64,000 bases of DNA from Kribbella jiaozuonensis (GCF_005233875.1 NZ_SZPZ01000002.1:682001-746000); one strand, 5' to 3'; numbered from the stretch's first letter, positions 36,577 to 45,214 are shown. Numbers and translations are program-made. The notes: a model not told the origin generated them from the sequence alone.

Positions 36577-37063
36577 GCCACTCCAGTACGGCGGTCTCGC
36601 GCACCAGCCAGCGCATCACACCGACGCCGCTCTCCATCACGCGACGGTTGGCCGCCAGGGCCGCGTCGACAGTCACCCACTGCGGCGTGAGCTCCAGCTC
36701 GGCCTCGTAGCCCTCCAACTGCTGCTCGCCGACCGGCGTCCCGCCTGAGCAGTCGAAGTAGTACGACGTCATCCCGAAGACGTCGTACTCCGCATCGATC
36801 GCAGGCACCTCCTCGCGGGTCGTCACCAGCTCGGCTCCGACGACCACCGCGTCGTACCCGCACTCCTCGCGGAACTCTCGCTGGAGGGCAACAGCGAAGG
36901 ATTCACCCGGCTCGACACCGCCGCCGGGGAACTTGTAATCACCGTGCCGGGACGCAAGCAGTAGCAACTCCGGGCCGCGGAACAGGACCCCGCGGACGGC
37001 GATGCGCTCGACCAACCGTCCACCAGGCGCGAGTTCCGGTGAGCGAAAGGTCGCGAGCAGCAT
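36557..37063 (-). CDS. NUDIX hydrolase
   Basis: A 168-residue NUDIX protein. The box G-x5-E-x7-R-E-x2-E-E-x-G is complete: GGGVEPGESFAVALQREFRE plus the next residues ECG. It removes phosphate from a nucleoside-diphosphate compound; the substrate is unknown. The start ATG 37063 is one of several possible; it is preceded by a weak CAGCAT -10-like hexamer 7 nt upstream. The last 20 nt overlap the nucleosidase gene, tail to tail. Confidence 0.88.
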   Translation of the reverse strand: MLLATFRSPELAPGGRLVERIAVRGVLFRGPELLLLASRHGDYKFPGGGVEPGESFAVALQREFREECGYDAVVVGAELVTTREEVPAIDAEYDVFGMTSYYFDCSGGTPVGEQQLEGYEAELELTPQWVTVDAALAANRRVMESGVGVMRWLVRETAVLEWLSARTR

Positions 37064-37117
37064 GCGGTCTATGCTGACCTGGCCTCGGGTCACCCGCGTC
37101 ACTTCGTGGAGGTTCGT

Positions 37118-37894
37118 ATGTCGCTTCTGCCGGCACTCGTCGCAGCACTTGCCGATGGGTCGATCGAGGTGGTGGACCTGACGTCGCCGCTCTCCGCGTC
37201 GACGCCGGTGATCCAGCTGCCGCCGGAGTTCGGCCAGACGGCGCAGTTCGCACTCGAAGAGATCAGCAGGTACGACGATCGCGGCCCCGCCTGGTACTGG
37301 AACAACTTCACCAGCGGCGAGCACACCGGCACGCACTTCGACGCGCCGAACCACTGGATCACGGGCAAGGACCTCGCCGACATCGCCTCGGTCCCGGCGA
37401 ACCGGCTGATCGCGCCGGCCGTCGTACTCGACTTCACCGCAGAGGTCGAGAAGAACCCCGACTTCCTGGTCGAGGTCGACCACCTCAAGGCCTGGGAGGC
37501 GGAGAACGTTCCGCTGCCCGCCGGCGGCTGGCTGTTCGTACGCACGGGGTGGGACGCTCGATCGCACTCGCAGGAGGCGTTCCTCAACGCCGATGAGAAC
37601 GGACCGCACACGCCGGGCCTGTCGCCGGAGTGCGCGCGGTGGGTCGCGCAGGAGTCGCCTGTGCTCGGCATGGGCGTCGAGACGGTCGGCACCGACGCGG
37701 GCAAGGCGCACTCGTTCGATCCGCCGTTCCCGTGCCACTCCTACTTGATGGGCAGTGACAAGTACGGGCTGACGCAACTGCAGAACCTCGCCCAGCTCCC
37801 GCCGACCGGCGCCGTCATCATCGCCGGACCGCTGCCGATCGTCGGCGGCTCCGGCGCTCCCGCCCGGGTGCTCGCGCTGGTCGAACGCGGATGA
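37118..37894 (+). CDS. Cyclase family (kynurenine formamidase-like) metal hydrolase
   Basis: A 258-residue protein of the cyclase/kynurenine formamidase/isatin hydrolase superfamily. The metal motif H-x-G-T-H-x-D-x-P appears as EHTGTHFDAPNHW near residues 67-79, and the later VGTDAGKAHSFDPPFPCH provides the fourth ligand region. GGAGG sits 5 nt before ATG 37118. It overlaps the ThDP enzyme gene (ATGA), so they probably act on one pathway, but the substrate is unknown; a formamide or cyclic amide hydrolysis feeding an alpha-keto acid is possible. Confidence 0.85.
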   Translation: MSLLPALVAALADGSIEVVDLTSPLSASTPVIQLPPEFGQTAQFALEEISRYDDRGPAWYWNNFTSGEHTGTHFDAPNHWITGKDLADIASVPANRLIAPAVVLDFTAEVEKNPDFLVEVDHLKAWEAENVPLPAGGWLFVRTGWDARSHSQEAFLNADENGPHTPGLSPECARWVAQESPVLGMGVETVGTDAGKAHSFDPPFPCHSYLMGSDKYGLTQLQNLAQLPPTGAVIIAGPLPIVGGSGAPARVLALVERG

Positions 37895-39507
37895 ACGTCG
37901 CGGATGCCGTCGGCCGCGCGTTGGCGGCCGCAGGTGTCCGCCAGGTGTTCGGAGTGGTCGGGTCGGGCAACTTCCACCTGACGAATTCGATGGTGGCCGG
38001 GGGCGCGCGGTTCGTCGCCGCGCGGCACGAGGGCGGCGCCGCCACGATGGCCGACGCGTACTCGCGGATGAGCGGGACGGTCGCCGCGCTCACGGTCCAT
38101 CAGGGCTGCGGCCTCACGAACGCCATGACCGGGATCGCCGAGGCAGCGAAGAGCCGTACGCCGATGGTCGTGGTCGCAGCCGAGGTCCTCGAGCCGCGGT
38201 CGAACTTCTACGTCGACCAGGAGGCGCTGGCCCGCGCGGTCGGCGCGGTGCCGGCGCGGATCACCTCGGCAGAGACCGCGGTGGAGGAGGCACAGGCCGC
38301 GGTGGCGACCGCCGCAGGAGAACGACGAACGGTGCTGCTGAATGTCCCGCTTCCGGTACAGCCGTTGGAGCTTCCACCGCCCGCCGCGGCAGGCACCGCG
38401 GAGCGGCTGTTGCGGGATGCGGTTGTGCCGGATGACGCTGATGCCGGCGCGTTGGTCGAGCTGTTGCGGCGTGCGGAGCGGCCCGTCTTTGTCGCCGGCC
38501 GCGGGTCACGTGGACAGCGGCAGGTGCTTGAGGCGTTGGCGGAAAGATGCGGCGCGCTCCTGTCGACCTCCGCCGTTGCGCACGGTCTGTTCCACGGCAA
38601 CCCGTGGTCGCTCGGGATATCCGGCGGCTTCGCCTCACCCCGTACCGCAGAGCTGATCCGCGCCGCCGACCTCATCGTCGGCTGGGGCTGCGCGCTGAAC
38701 ATGTGGACGATGCGCCACGGTCAGCTGATCGGACCCGACGCCACCGTGGTGCAGGTCGACGACGATGCATCCGCGCTCGGCGCCCATCGCGAGATCCACC
38801 TCGGAATCACCGGCGACGTCGGGCTCACCGCCGCGCTCGCGCTCGACGCCTTCGGCGAACAGCGCACGGGCTATCGCACCGCCGAGCTCGGAAGCGTGCG
38901 CTGGCGAGACGTCGAGTACGACGACACGAGTACGGCGGAACGGATCGACCCGCGGACATTGAGCATCGCGCTCGACGACCTCCTGCCGGCCGAACGTGTG
39001 CTCGCCGTCGACTCCGGCAACTTCATGGGCTACCCGAGCGCATACCTCGACGTACCGGACGAGAACGGCATGTGCTTCACCCAGGCGTTCCAGTCCATCG
39101 GGCTCGGCCTCGCCACCGCGATCGGCGCCGCGCTGGCCCAGCCGGACCGGCTGCCCGTCGCCGCGCTGGGCGATGGCGGAGCCCTGATGAGCGCCGCGGA
39201 ACTGGACACGGTCAGACGGCTCGGCCTGCCGATGCTGGTGGTCGTCTACAACGACGACGCGTACGGCGCCGAGGTGCACCACTTCGCTCCCGGCGGGCAT
39301 GCGCTGGACACGGTGACGTTCCCGCCGACGGATATCGGCGCGATCGCGCGCGGCTACGGCTTCGAGGCAGCGACCGTACGCACCGTCGGCGACCTCGCCG
39401 CGGTGAAGGACTGGCTCAACGGAGCGCGCTCGGCCCCGATGCTCGTGGACGCCAAAGTCGCGGACCAGCCGTCCTGGTGGCTCGAGGAAGCCTTCCGGGG
39501 TCACTAG
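37891..39507 (+). CDS. Thiamine diphosphate-dependent enzyme, acetolactate synthase/benzoylformate decarboxylase-like
   Basis: A 538-residue ThDP enzyme with the normal three-domain order: Pyr (about 1-165, catalytic Glu in ARHEGGAATMADAYSR), central domain (about 185-320) and PP domain (about 370-530), where the GDGGALMSAAELDTVRR segment and YNDDAYG hold the ThDP magnesium motif GDG-x~26-N(D)D. Substrate specificity cannot be told. The ATG overlaps the cyclase gene by 4 nt. A MerR-type promoter begins just after its stop. Confidence 0.88.
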   Translation: MNVADAVGRALAAAGVRQVFGVVGSGNFHLTNSMVAGGARFVAARHEGGAATMADAYSRMSGTVAALTVHQGCGLTNAMTGIAEAAKSRTPMVVVAAEVLEPRSNFYVDQEALARAVGAVPARITSAETAVEEAQAAVATAAGERRTVLLNVPLPVQPLELPPPAAAGTAERLLRDAVVPDDADAGALVELLRRAERPVFVAGRGSRGQRQVLEALAERCGALLSTSAVAHGLFHGNPWSLGISGGFASPRTAELIRAADLIVGWGCALNMWTMRHGQLIGPDATVVQVDDDASALGAHREIHLGITGDVGLTAALALDAFGEQRTGYRTAELGSVRWRDVEYDDTSTAERIDPRTLSIALDDLLPAERVLAVDSGNFMGYPSAYLDVPDENGMCFTQAFQSIGLGLATAIGAALAQPDRLPVAALGDGGALMSAAELDTVRRLGLPMLVVVYNDDAYGAEVHHFAPGGHALDTVTFPPTDIGAIARGYGFEAATVRTVGDLAAVKDWLNGARSAPMLVDAKVADQPSWWLEEAFRGH

Positions 39508-39509
39508 GG

Positions 39510-39541
39510 TTGACCTTGACCCCAGGGGCAAGGTTTAGCGT
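39510..39541 (+). promoter_or_regulatory. MerR-type promoter/operator
   Basis: TTGACC (39510-39515) is separated from TTAGCG or TAGCGT (39535-39541) by 19-20 bp, the over-long spacer that MerR regulators remodel. The spacer is filled by an inverted repeat spanning 39513-39534, with arms ACCTTG-A-CCCC and GGGG-CAAGGT. It lies 19 bp before the MerR gene, implying autoregulation. Confidence 0.82.
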
Positions 39542-39559
39542 CGGGGTGAAGGAGGCGGA

Positions 39560-39928
39560 ATGCGGATCAGCGATCTGGCGGCCGAGGCCGGTGTGACGGT
39601 CAAGGCAGTGCGGTACTACGAGGCGCAGGGGCTGCTCAAACCCCGGCGCGAGGCGAACGGGTACCGCACGTACGACGCCGACGATGTGGTCGTGGTGCGT
39701 GAGGTGAAGGCGCTGCTCAGCCTCGGGCTGACGGCCGAGCAGACGTACCCGTTCATCGAGTGCCTGCGCGCCGGCAACGAACGCGCGGACGTCTGCCCGG
39801 CGTCGCTGACGGCGTACCGGACCCGGATCGCGGACGTGGACCGGCGGATCGCGGAACTCACCGATCTGCGGGCCCGGCTGACCGACCTCCTGACCGATGC
39901 CGAGAGCTGGAGGACGAAACAACTATGA
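39560..39928 (+). CDS. MerR family transcriptional regulator
   Basis: A 122-residue MerR protein. The winged HTH (about 1-70) shows MRISDLAAEAGVTVKAVRYY and GLLKPRREANGYRTYD. The dimerisation helix follows (about 80-118). One cysteine is present (in ADVCPAS, about residue 77), so a thiol or redox signal is possible, but there is no CxxC metal loop. GGAGG precedes ATG. Its gene overlaps thioredoxin (ATGA). Confidence 0.93.
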   Translation: MRISDLAAEAGVTVKAVRYYEAQGLLKPRREANGYRTYDADDVVVVREVKALLSLGLTAEQTYPFIECLRAGNERADVCPASLTAYRTRIADVDRRIAELTDLRARLTDLLTDAESWRTKQL

Positions 39929-40260
39929 GCGAACTGCGTACCGTCGACGAGGCCACCTTCGACGAGGTCGTACTGCGGTCGGAAAAGCCGGTACTCGTGG
40001 ACTTCTGGGCCGAGTGGTGCCCGCCCTGCCACCAGATCGCCCCGGTCCTCGCCCAGATCGCCGCCGACCGCGCCGACCAGATGACCGTGGTCAAGCTGAA
40101 CTCCGACGAGAACCCGTCCATCTCCGCCCGCTACCGCGTGATGGCACTACCGACCCTGATCCTCTTCCACCACGGCGAGATGATCTGGTCCGTCGTCGGC
40201 GCTCGCCCGAAGGCCCGCCTCCAGAAGGAACTGGACGACGCTCTCCTGACCGCGGTCTAG
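39925..40260 (+). CDS. trxA: Thioredoxin, variant active site WCPPC
   Basis: A 111-residue thioredoxin fold protein. The active site is WCPPC (about residues 31-35) instead of the usual WCGPC, which is expected to lower the redox potential difference or change partner choice. The cis-proline is in MALPT (about 75-79). The start overlaps the MerR stop, so this thioredoxin is the probable main target of that regulator. The stop overlaps the converging glyoxalase-fold gene by CTAG. Confidence 0.92.
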   Translation: MSELRTVDEATFDEVVLRSEKPVLVDFWAEWCPPCHQIAPVLAQIAADRADQMTVVKLNSDENPSISARYRVMALPTLILFHHGEMIWSVVGARPKARLQKELDDALLTAV

Positions 40261-40625
40261 CTGGTGAACTTGTAGAGCTCGACCAGTACTCCGTGGGGTC
40301 CCGCGACGTACGCCGACGTCGTGCCCCAGTCGGTGTCGGTCGGCTCGAGGACGACGTTGCCGCCTCGGCGGCGGATCTCTTCGATGTCGGCGCGAACGTC
40401 GTCGCTGCTGAATTGAAGGAGGGTGCCGCCGAGGGGGCCGAAGTCGTCGATCATCGCGCCGGTGTGCAGGGCGATGGTCATCGCGCCGGCCTTCACCTCG
40501 GCGTACCCCTCACTGGCGGTGCCGGAGATCTCCAGGCCGAGGATGCCGGCGAAGAAGTCGGCCAGCTCCTGGTTCTTCTCGCGGGTGTCGGTGAGCAGAC
40601 CGAGGTGGTCGAAGCGGAGGTTCAT
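40257..40625 (-). CDS. VOC family protein (glyoxalase/bleomycin resistance fold)
   Basis: A 122-residue vicinal-oxygen-chelate protein: MNLRFDHLGLLTDTREKNQE begins the first beta-alpha-beta3 module, and YVAGPHGVLVELYKF closes the second with the Glu metal ligand. Enzymatic role unknown. It is divergent from the RHH regulator gene, and the 56-bp region between them could serve both promoters. Confidence 0.85.
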   Translation of the reverse strand: MNLRFDHLGLLTDTREKNQELADFFAGILGLEISGTASEGYAEVKAGAMTIALHTGAMIDDFGPLGGTLLQFSSDDVRADIEEIRRRGGNVVLEPTDTDWGTTSAYVAGPHGVLVELYKFTS

Positions 40626-40644
40626 CGTCGGAGCTCCCTGCCGA

Positions 40645-40674
40645 TTGACGCTTAGCTGTCTAGGATGCTAGCAA
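40645..40674 (+). promoter_or_regulatory. Probable promoter of the RHH-VOC-GNAT genes
   Basis: TTGACG (40645-40650) and TAGCAA (40669-40674) are 18 bp apart in the divergent gap. GCTAGC (40667-40672) is a small palindrome overlapping the -10, a possible site for the RHH protein. Confidence 0.4.
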
Positions 40675-40681
40675 TATAGCC

Positions 40682-40846
40682 ATGGCGGATGACGGTGGCA
40701 AGAAGGTGCAGTTCAACGTGTATCTGCCGCCCGGGTTGGTGCGGCGGGTGAAGCACAAGGCGATCGACGAGGGCGCGAGTCTGTCGTCGCTGGTCGAGCA
40801 GGCGCTGGCGGAGTACCTGGACAAGCATGGGGAGGCGCGGGGATGA
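40682..40846 (+). CDS. Ribbon-helix-helix (CopG/Arc-type) small DNA-binding protein
   Basis: A 54-residue protein too short for most gene finders. It reads [20 protein letters not shown] at the start, a typical RHH beta-strand (VQFNVYLP), then two helices [19 protein letters not shown] and [10 protein letters not shown]. Its stop overlaps the following VOC gene (ATGA). By analogy with small RHH repressors it probably regulates this operon and the divergent VOC gene. Confidence 0.82.
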   Translation: MADDGGKKVQFNVYLPPGLVRRVKHKAIDEGASLSSLVEQALAEYLDKHGEARG

Positions 40847-41487
40847 GCAACGTGACGATCAGGCCGTTGCGGTTCACGGCCGACGTGGAAGGGATGCGGG
40901 CGTTCCTGGAGACGCTCGGGCTGCGGTCGCGGATCGAGTCCGAGCACGGCGGCTGGGTCGACATGCTGACCGGTCGCGGCATGGTCGCGCTGCACGACGC
41001 GGCGAGCAGTAGCACCGGCGGGCAGCCGGGGCAGACGAACCTGTCGTTCGAGGCGGACAAGATCGACGAGTTGCGGGACCGGCTGGAGCAGGCGGGGTTC
41101 GTCGACGCGACCGTCTTCGACGAGGCGTACGGACGCGTGCTGTCGGTCACCGGCCCGGATGGGGTCGTCATCTGGGTCGACGAGCGGGCCGAGGATATGT
41201 ACGGCTACAAGGTGCACGATGCGCGTCCGGACGAGCGCTGGTCGGTCACGCCGTACCTGAGCGGTGCGGAAGAGCAGGCCTGGCGCCGCTTCTTCGAAGG
41301 CGTCGGCATGGACACCCCTGTGCGGGTCGGGCCTTCCGGCAGCGGCTTCGCTGTGAGGCTGGATCTCAGCACCACCGAGGACCTGGACGAGGTCAACGGC
41401 CGGCTGGACGACTACGAGGTCAAGCGAACCGCGAGCGGGCTCGAGATCGTGGACCCCGACGGGCAGCTCGTGGTGGTGCACGGATGA
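40843..41487 (+). CDS. VOC family protein, two-module
   Basis: A 214-residue protein with two glyoxalase-fold modules: residues 1-115 ([20 protein letters not shown] ... [13 protein letters not shown]) and 125-214 (WSVTPYLSG ... [14 protein letters not shown]). Function unknown; such proteins often bind or detoxify small molecules. It is overlapped on both sides by the RHH and GNAT genes, so the three form one translational unit. Confidence 0.82.
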   Translation: MSNVTIRPLRFTADVEGMRAFLETLGLRSRIESEHGGWVDMLTGRGMVALHDAASSSTGGQPGQTNLSFEADKIDELRDRLEQAGFVDATVFDEAYGRVLSVTGPDGVVIWVDERAEDMYGYKVHDARPDERWSVTPYLSGAEEQAWRRFFEGVGMDTPVRVGPSGSGFAVRLDLSTTEDLDEVNGRLDDYEVKRTASGLEIVDPDGQLVVVHG

Positions 41488-41966
41488 TCGCCGTACGCCG
41501 GGCCGAGCTCAGCGATGTCGACGCGATCCGGCAGATCGGCCTGACGACCTGGCCGGTGGCGTACGCCGGACTGGTCCCGGAAGCGTTCATCACCGACGGA
41601 CTGGCTCAGTGGTGGTCCGTGGAGGCCGTCGAACGAGGTATCAGCAAGGGCATCACGCTCGTAGCGGCAGACGGCGACGCGCTCGTCGGCATGGTCGGGC
41701 TCGGCCGCGAAGAAGACTCCTGGGTGATGTGGAAGCTGTACGTGCTCCCGGACCAGCAGAGCAAGGGCGTCGGCAAAGCGCTGCTCGACGCCGCGATCGC
41801 AGCCCTCCCGGACGGTACGCCGGAACTCCTGCTCGACGTGCTGGTCGCGAACGAGCAGGCGATCGGCTTCTACCGCAGTCAAGGATTCACCGAGGCGCAG
41901 CGGACCCCGAGTCGCGATCTCGGTGACGAATTGATGTGGATGGTCATTGACCTCGACCGCACCTGA
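41484..41966 (+). CDS. GNAT family N-acetyltransferase
   Basis: A 160-residue acetyltransferase opening [19 protein letters not shown]. Motif A is KLYVLPDQQSKGVGKALLD with Q/R-x2-G-x-G/A (QQSKGVGKA) near residues 92-100. C-terminal LLDVLVANEQAIGFYRSQGF completes the acetyl-CoA fold. Coupled to the preceding VOC gene by ATGA overlap. Substrate unknown. Confidence 0.9.
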   Translation: MIAVRRAELSDVDAIRQIGLTTWPVAYAGLVPEAFITDGLAQWWSVEAVERGISKGITLVAADGDALVGMVGLGREEDSWVMWKLYVLPDQQSKGVGKALLDAAIAALPDGTPELLLDVLVANEQAIGFYRSQGFTEAQRTPSRDLGDELMWMVIDLDRT

Positions 41967-41983
41967 GCTTGCAGGATTCCGTC

Positions 41984-43240
41984 ATGACGACAGTGATGCC
42001 CGGGCGGCTGCGCGACGACCCGGACTTCCGGCGGTACTGGACGGCCCGTGCGCTGTCGATCACCGGCTCGATGGTCACAGCGATCGCGCTGCCGGTGCTT
42101 GTCTACCGGCTGAGCGGTTCGACCGTCCTGACCGCTGTGGTGACAGCCCTCGAGTCGGCGCCGTACCTGCTGGCCGGACTATTCGCGGGTGCGCTCGCGG
42201 ATCGCTGGAACAGGCGCCGAACCATGGTGACGGCCGACTGCGTCAACGCTGTACTGGTCGGGTCTGTGCCGGTCGCACACCTGCTCGGTGTGCTGACCGT
42301 CGCCCACGTGCTAGTGGTCGCGTTCACCGTCCAGGCGGTCTACACGTTCTTCGACGGTGCGAACTTCGGCGCACTGCCGGTCCTGGTCGGCCGGGCGCGG
42401 GTGGCGCAGGCCAACTCAGCAGTCTGGACGGCCTCGAGCCTGATCGAGTTGTTCGTCCCGCCACTGACCGGTCTGACGCTCGCCGTACTCGATCCGGCCA
42501 GTCTGCTCACGCTGGACGCGCTCAGCTTCGCAGCGTCGGCGTTCGCCGTCCGCGGGATCGTGCGGGCGATGTCCGAGTCCCGCGAAGGGCAGCCGCGGCT
42601 CCGCCCGCGCGTAGTACTGACCGACATCGGTGACGGCCTGCGGTACCTGATCCAGCACGCCGGCGTACGGACGATGACGATCGTCGGCAGCATCCAGTCG
42701 TTCGCCGGCGGCGGATTCATGGCGCTGATCGTGGTCTGGTGCGACCGCGTCCTCGACATCGGTACGTCGGGACTCAGGTTCGGACTGGTCTGGGGGACGT
42801 GGGGGATCGGCGGACTGATCGCCGCACTCAGTCTGCCGCGGTTGCTGAAGCGGATGCCGCCTGCAGCGATCACTCTGTACGCACTGCCGGTCTCGGCGCT
42901 TCTGGGCGTGCTCACACCACTGTCACCCCAGTGGGTCGTTGCTGCGCTCGCAACGCTCGTCTGGGGTTCCGCGTACGTGCTGGTGATCGTCAACGCGATC
43001 TCGTACCGCCAGCAGGTGACTCCGGAGAAGCTGCTCGGCCGGGTCAACACGGCCGGCCGGATGCTGTCCTGGGGTGTTGGGTGGACGCTGGGCTCGGTAC
43101 TCGGCGGAGTGCTCGGCAACGCCTTCGGACCGCGGACCGGAATGGTGCTGATGGGACTGTTCGGGTGCATCGGTGTCGTGTTCGCCTGGACCTCGCCGCT
43201 GAGCCGGATCGCGGCCGGTCACGACAACGAGGCGGTCTGA
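41984..43240 (+). CDS. MFS transporter
   Basis: A 418-residue major facilitator with about 12 membrane helices, of the drug/enterobactin exporter (DHA3-like) type: LRDDPDFRRYWTARALSITG at the start and the loop 2-3 motif GALADRWNRRR (about 65-75). AGGA lies 7 nt before ATG 41984. It follows the RHH-VOC-VOC-GNAT genes by 17 nt and may export the compound those genes modify or sense. That link is inference. Confidence 0.88.
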   Translation: MTTVMPGRLRDDPDFRRYWTARALSITGSMVTAIALPVLVYRLSGSTVLTAVVTALESAPYLLAGLFAGALADRWNRRRTMVTADCVNAVLVGSVPVAHLLGVLTVAHVLVVAFTVQAVYTFFDGANFGALPVLVGRARVAQANSAVWTASSLIELFVPPLTGLTLAVLDPASLLTLDALSFAASAFAVRGIVRAMSESREGQPRLRPRVVLTDIGDGLRYLIQHAGVRTMTIVGSIQSFAGGGFMALIVVWCDRVLDIGTSGLRFGLVWGTWGIGGLIAALSLPRLLKRMPPAAITLYALPVSALLGVLTPLSPQWVVAALATLVWGSAYVLVIVNAISYRQQVTPEKLLGRVNTAGRMLSWGVGWTLGSVLGGVLGNAFGPRTGMVLMGLFGCIGVVFAWTSPLSRIAAGHDNEAV

Positions 43241-43278
43241 CCGAGGCCCTGTTTTATACGTGCGGGGCGATCATCCGC

Positions 43279-43284
43279 TAAGTT
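43279..43284 (+). promoter_or_regulatory. -10 box TAAGTT, leaderless promoter
   Basis: TAAGTT ends 6 nt before GTG 43291 of the DUF4081 GNAT gene. Confidence 0.5.
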
Positions 43285-43290
43285 CTGCGC

Positions 43291-44115
43291 GTGGGCGTAC
43301 GGGTTCTCGGTCCTCGTGACCTCGCGGCGGCGCGCGCGGTCATCGCCCGCGATCCAGTCGTGAATGTGTTCGTCGACAGCCTGGTCCAGGCGTCCGGCCT
43401 CGACCCGCGCCGCGGCGCCGAGGTCTGGGGGTACGTCGACAAGGGCGCGCTCGAGGCCCTCTGCCATGCCGGCGGGAACATGGTCCCGGTCGGCGCGGAC
43501 GATGCGGCGCTGCGGGCATTCGCGGCGTACGCGATGCGCCGGGGGCGGAACTGCTTCCAGATCCTCGGGCAGGCCCGCGCGGTCGACCAGCTGTGGAGCA
43601 TCCTCGAGCCGCACTGGGGTCCGGCCCGCGAGGTCCGCGACGACCAGCCGTTCATGGTGATCGAGGGGTCGCCGTTGATCGCGCCGGATCCGCTGGTCCG
43701 CGCGGTGGAGCCGGTCGAGCTGCCGGTCCTGTATCCGGCCTGCGTTGCGATGTACACCGAAGAGGTCGGCGTGCCGCCGCAGACCGGTCCGGACGGGACG
43801 TTCTACCGGTCGCGGGTGGCGGAGCTGATCCGGGCCGGGCGTGCGTTCGCTCGGATCGAGGACGGGCGGGTCGTGTTCAAGGCCGAGGTCGGATCGGTCG
43901 GGTCCGGGGTTTGTCAGATCCAGGGCGTGTGGGTCGATCCGGAGTACCGCGGTCGCGGCCTTGCTGCACCTGGGATGGCGGCGGTGGTCGAGCTTGCCCG
44001 GCAGATCGCGCCGGTCGTCACTCTCTACGTGAACGCGTTCAACCTGCCGGCGCGAGCGGCGTACGAGCGGGTCGGCTTCCGGACGATCGAGACGTTCGCG
44101 ACGATTCTGTTCTGA
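43291..44115 (+). CDS. GNAT family N-acetyltransferase with DUF4081 domain
   Basis: A 274-residue two-domain protein: an N-terminal DUF4081 domain (about 1-120; VRVLGPRDLAAARAVIARDP) and a C-terminal GNAT domain (about 125-274; GVWVDPEYRGRGLAAPGMAA as motif A, VNAFNLPARAAYERVGF near the end). In mycobacteria and streptomycetes this gene lies directly after ispG. Here it is 7.3 kb away, so the block 36.0-43.2 kb appears inserted into an old gene order. Confidence 0.92.
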   Translation: MGVRVLGPRDLAAARAVIARDPVVNVFVDSLVQASGLDPRRGAEVWGYVDKGALEALCHAGGNMVPVGADDAALRAFAAYAMRRGRNCFQILGQARAVDQLWSILEPHWGPAREVRDDQPFMVIEGSPLIAPDPLVRAVEPVELPVLYPACVAMYTEEVGVPPQTGPDGTFYRSRVAELIRAGRAFARIEDGRVVFKAEVGSVGSGVCQIQGVWVDPEYRGRGLAAPGMAAVVELARQIAPVVTLYVNAFNLPARAAYERVGFRTIETFATILF

Positions 44116-44158
44116 TTCCGCGTACTCTCCGTGATCCGCCGATGATTGGCTGGTCGGC

Positions 44159-45214
44159 GTGCGAAGGCTCGCGGCTCTTCTCTGCACTCTTGCCGTCACG
44201 TTCACATCCTCGACGGCCTACTCATCGCCCGGTGTTACGTACTACGGCGGGTACCACACCGTCGCCGGCCACGAGCAACACAACGCGGCCGTCGCCGCCG
44301 CGCACCCGGATCTGGTGAAGCTGTACGACATCGGTGACTCGTGGCTGAAGGCGAAAGGGCAGGGCGGGCACGACATCCAGGCTTTGTGCATCACGAAGCT
44401 TGCGCCTGGCGATTGCGCGCTGAACAGCACCGGGAAGAAGCCCAAGTTCGTCCTGCACGCGCAGATCCACGCGCGGGAGATCGCGACCGGCGAGATCGCG
44501 TACCAGTGGATCGACCTGCTCGTCGCGTCGTACGGCGTAGATCCCGAGCTCACCGAGCTGCTCGACACCCGCGAGCTGTGGGTGGTGCCGATCGCGAACC
44601 CGGACGGAGTGGACGTGGTCGCGTCGAATCCGGCGCAGCCGCTGCTGCAACGGAAGAACGTCGACGACAGCGCCGGTGACTGCACCGCGGGCTACCCCGG
44701 AGTCGACCTGAACCGGAACTCGTCGTTCCACTGGGACGGCGATCAGGGCGGTCCTTGCGACGAGATGTACCCCGGTGCGAAGGCGGCGTCCGAGCCGGAG
44801 ACCGTAGCGATCCAGGGCTTGCTGTCTGCGATCTTCGCCGGCAGGACAGGCGTCTTCATCACCCTCCACAGCTACGGCAACGACATCCTCGCGCCCTGGG
44901 GCTATACGAGGACGGCCGCGCCCGACCAGGCCGCATTGGTGGCCTTGGGCAACAAGATGAGCGCGTTCACGGGCTATCCGGTCTTCACCGGCGACGGCGG
45001 GATCGGGTACCTGACGCCGGGGTCGACCAGCGACTGGTTGTACGGGACGCGCGGCGTGCCGTCGTACACCTTCGAGATCGGGCCGAGGACCGGATGGTGT
45101 GCCGGTTTCGTGCCGCCGTACTCCTGTATTGCCTCGACGTTCTGGCCGTTGCTGAAACCAGCGTTGGTTTACGCCGCGAAGTCGGCCGCGACGCCGTACG
45201 GGCCATTGCCGTGA
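44159..45214 (+). CDS. Secreted M14 family zinc carboxypeptidase
   Basis: A 351-residue exported peptidase. A signal peptide covers about residues 1-24 (MRRLAALLCTLAVTFTSSTA). The zinc ligands H-x2-E are in QIHAREIATGE (about residues 101-111) and the third His in TLHSYG (about 240). The catalytic Glu is probably in TFEIG (near 310). VDLNRNSSFHW holds the substrate-binding Asn-Arg. It should trim C-terminal residues from peptides outside the cell. The GTG start lacks a clear ribosome-binding site, so the start is tentative. Confidence 0.88.
   Translation: MRRLAALLCTLAVTFTSSTAYSSPGVTYYGGYHTVAGHEQHNAAVAAAHPDLVKLYDIGDSWLKAKGQGGHDIQALCITKLAPGDCALNSTGKKPKFVLHAQIHAREIATGEIAYQWIDLLVASYGVDPELTELLDTRELWVVPIANPDGVDVVASNPAQPLLQRKNVDDSAGDCTAGYPGVDLNRNSSFHWDGDQGGPCDEMYPGAKAASEPETVAIQGLLSAIFAGRTGVFITLHSYGNDILAPWGYTRTAAPDQAALVALGNKMSAFTGYPVFTGDGGIGYLTPGSTSDWLYGTRGVPSYTFEIGPRTGWCAGFVPPYSCIASTFWPLLKPALVYAAKSAATPYGPLP

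Noticed and set aside
36028-43240. Mobile element or genomic island with integrase
   Set aside because: No transposase, integrase, tRNA or flanking direct repeat was found; only gene order hints at insertion.
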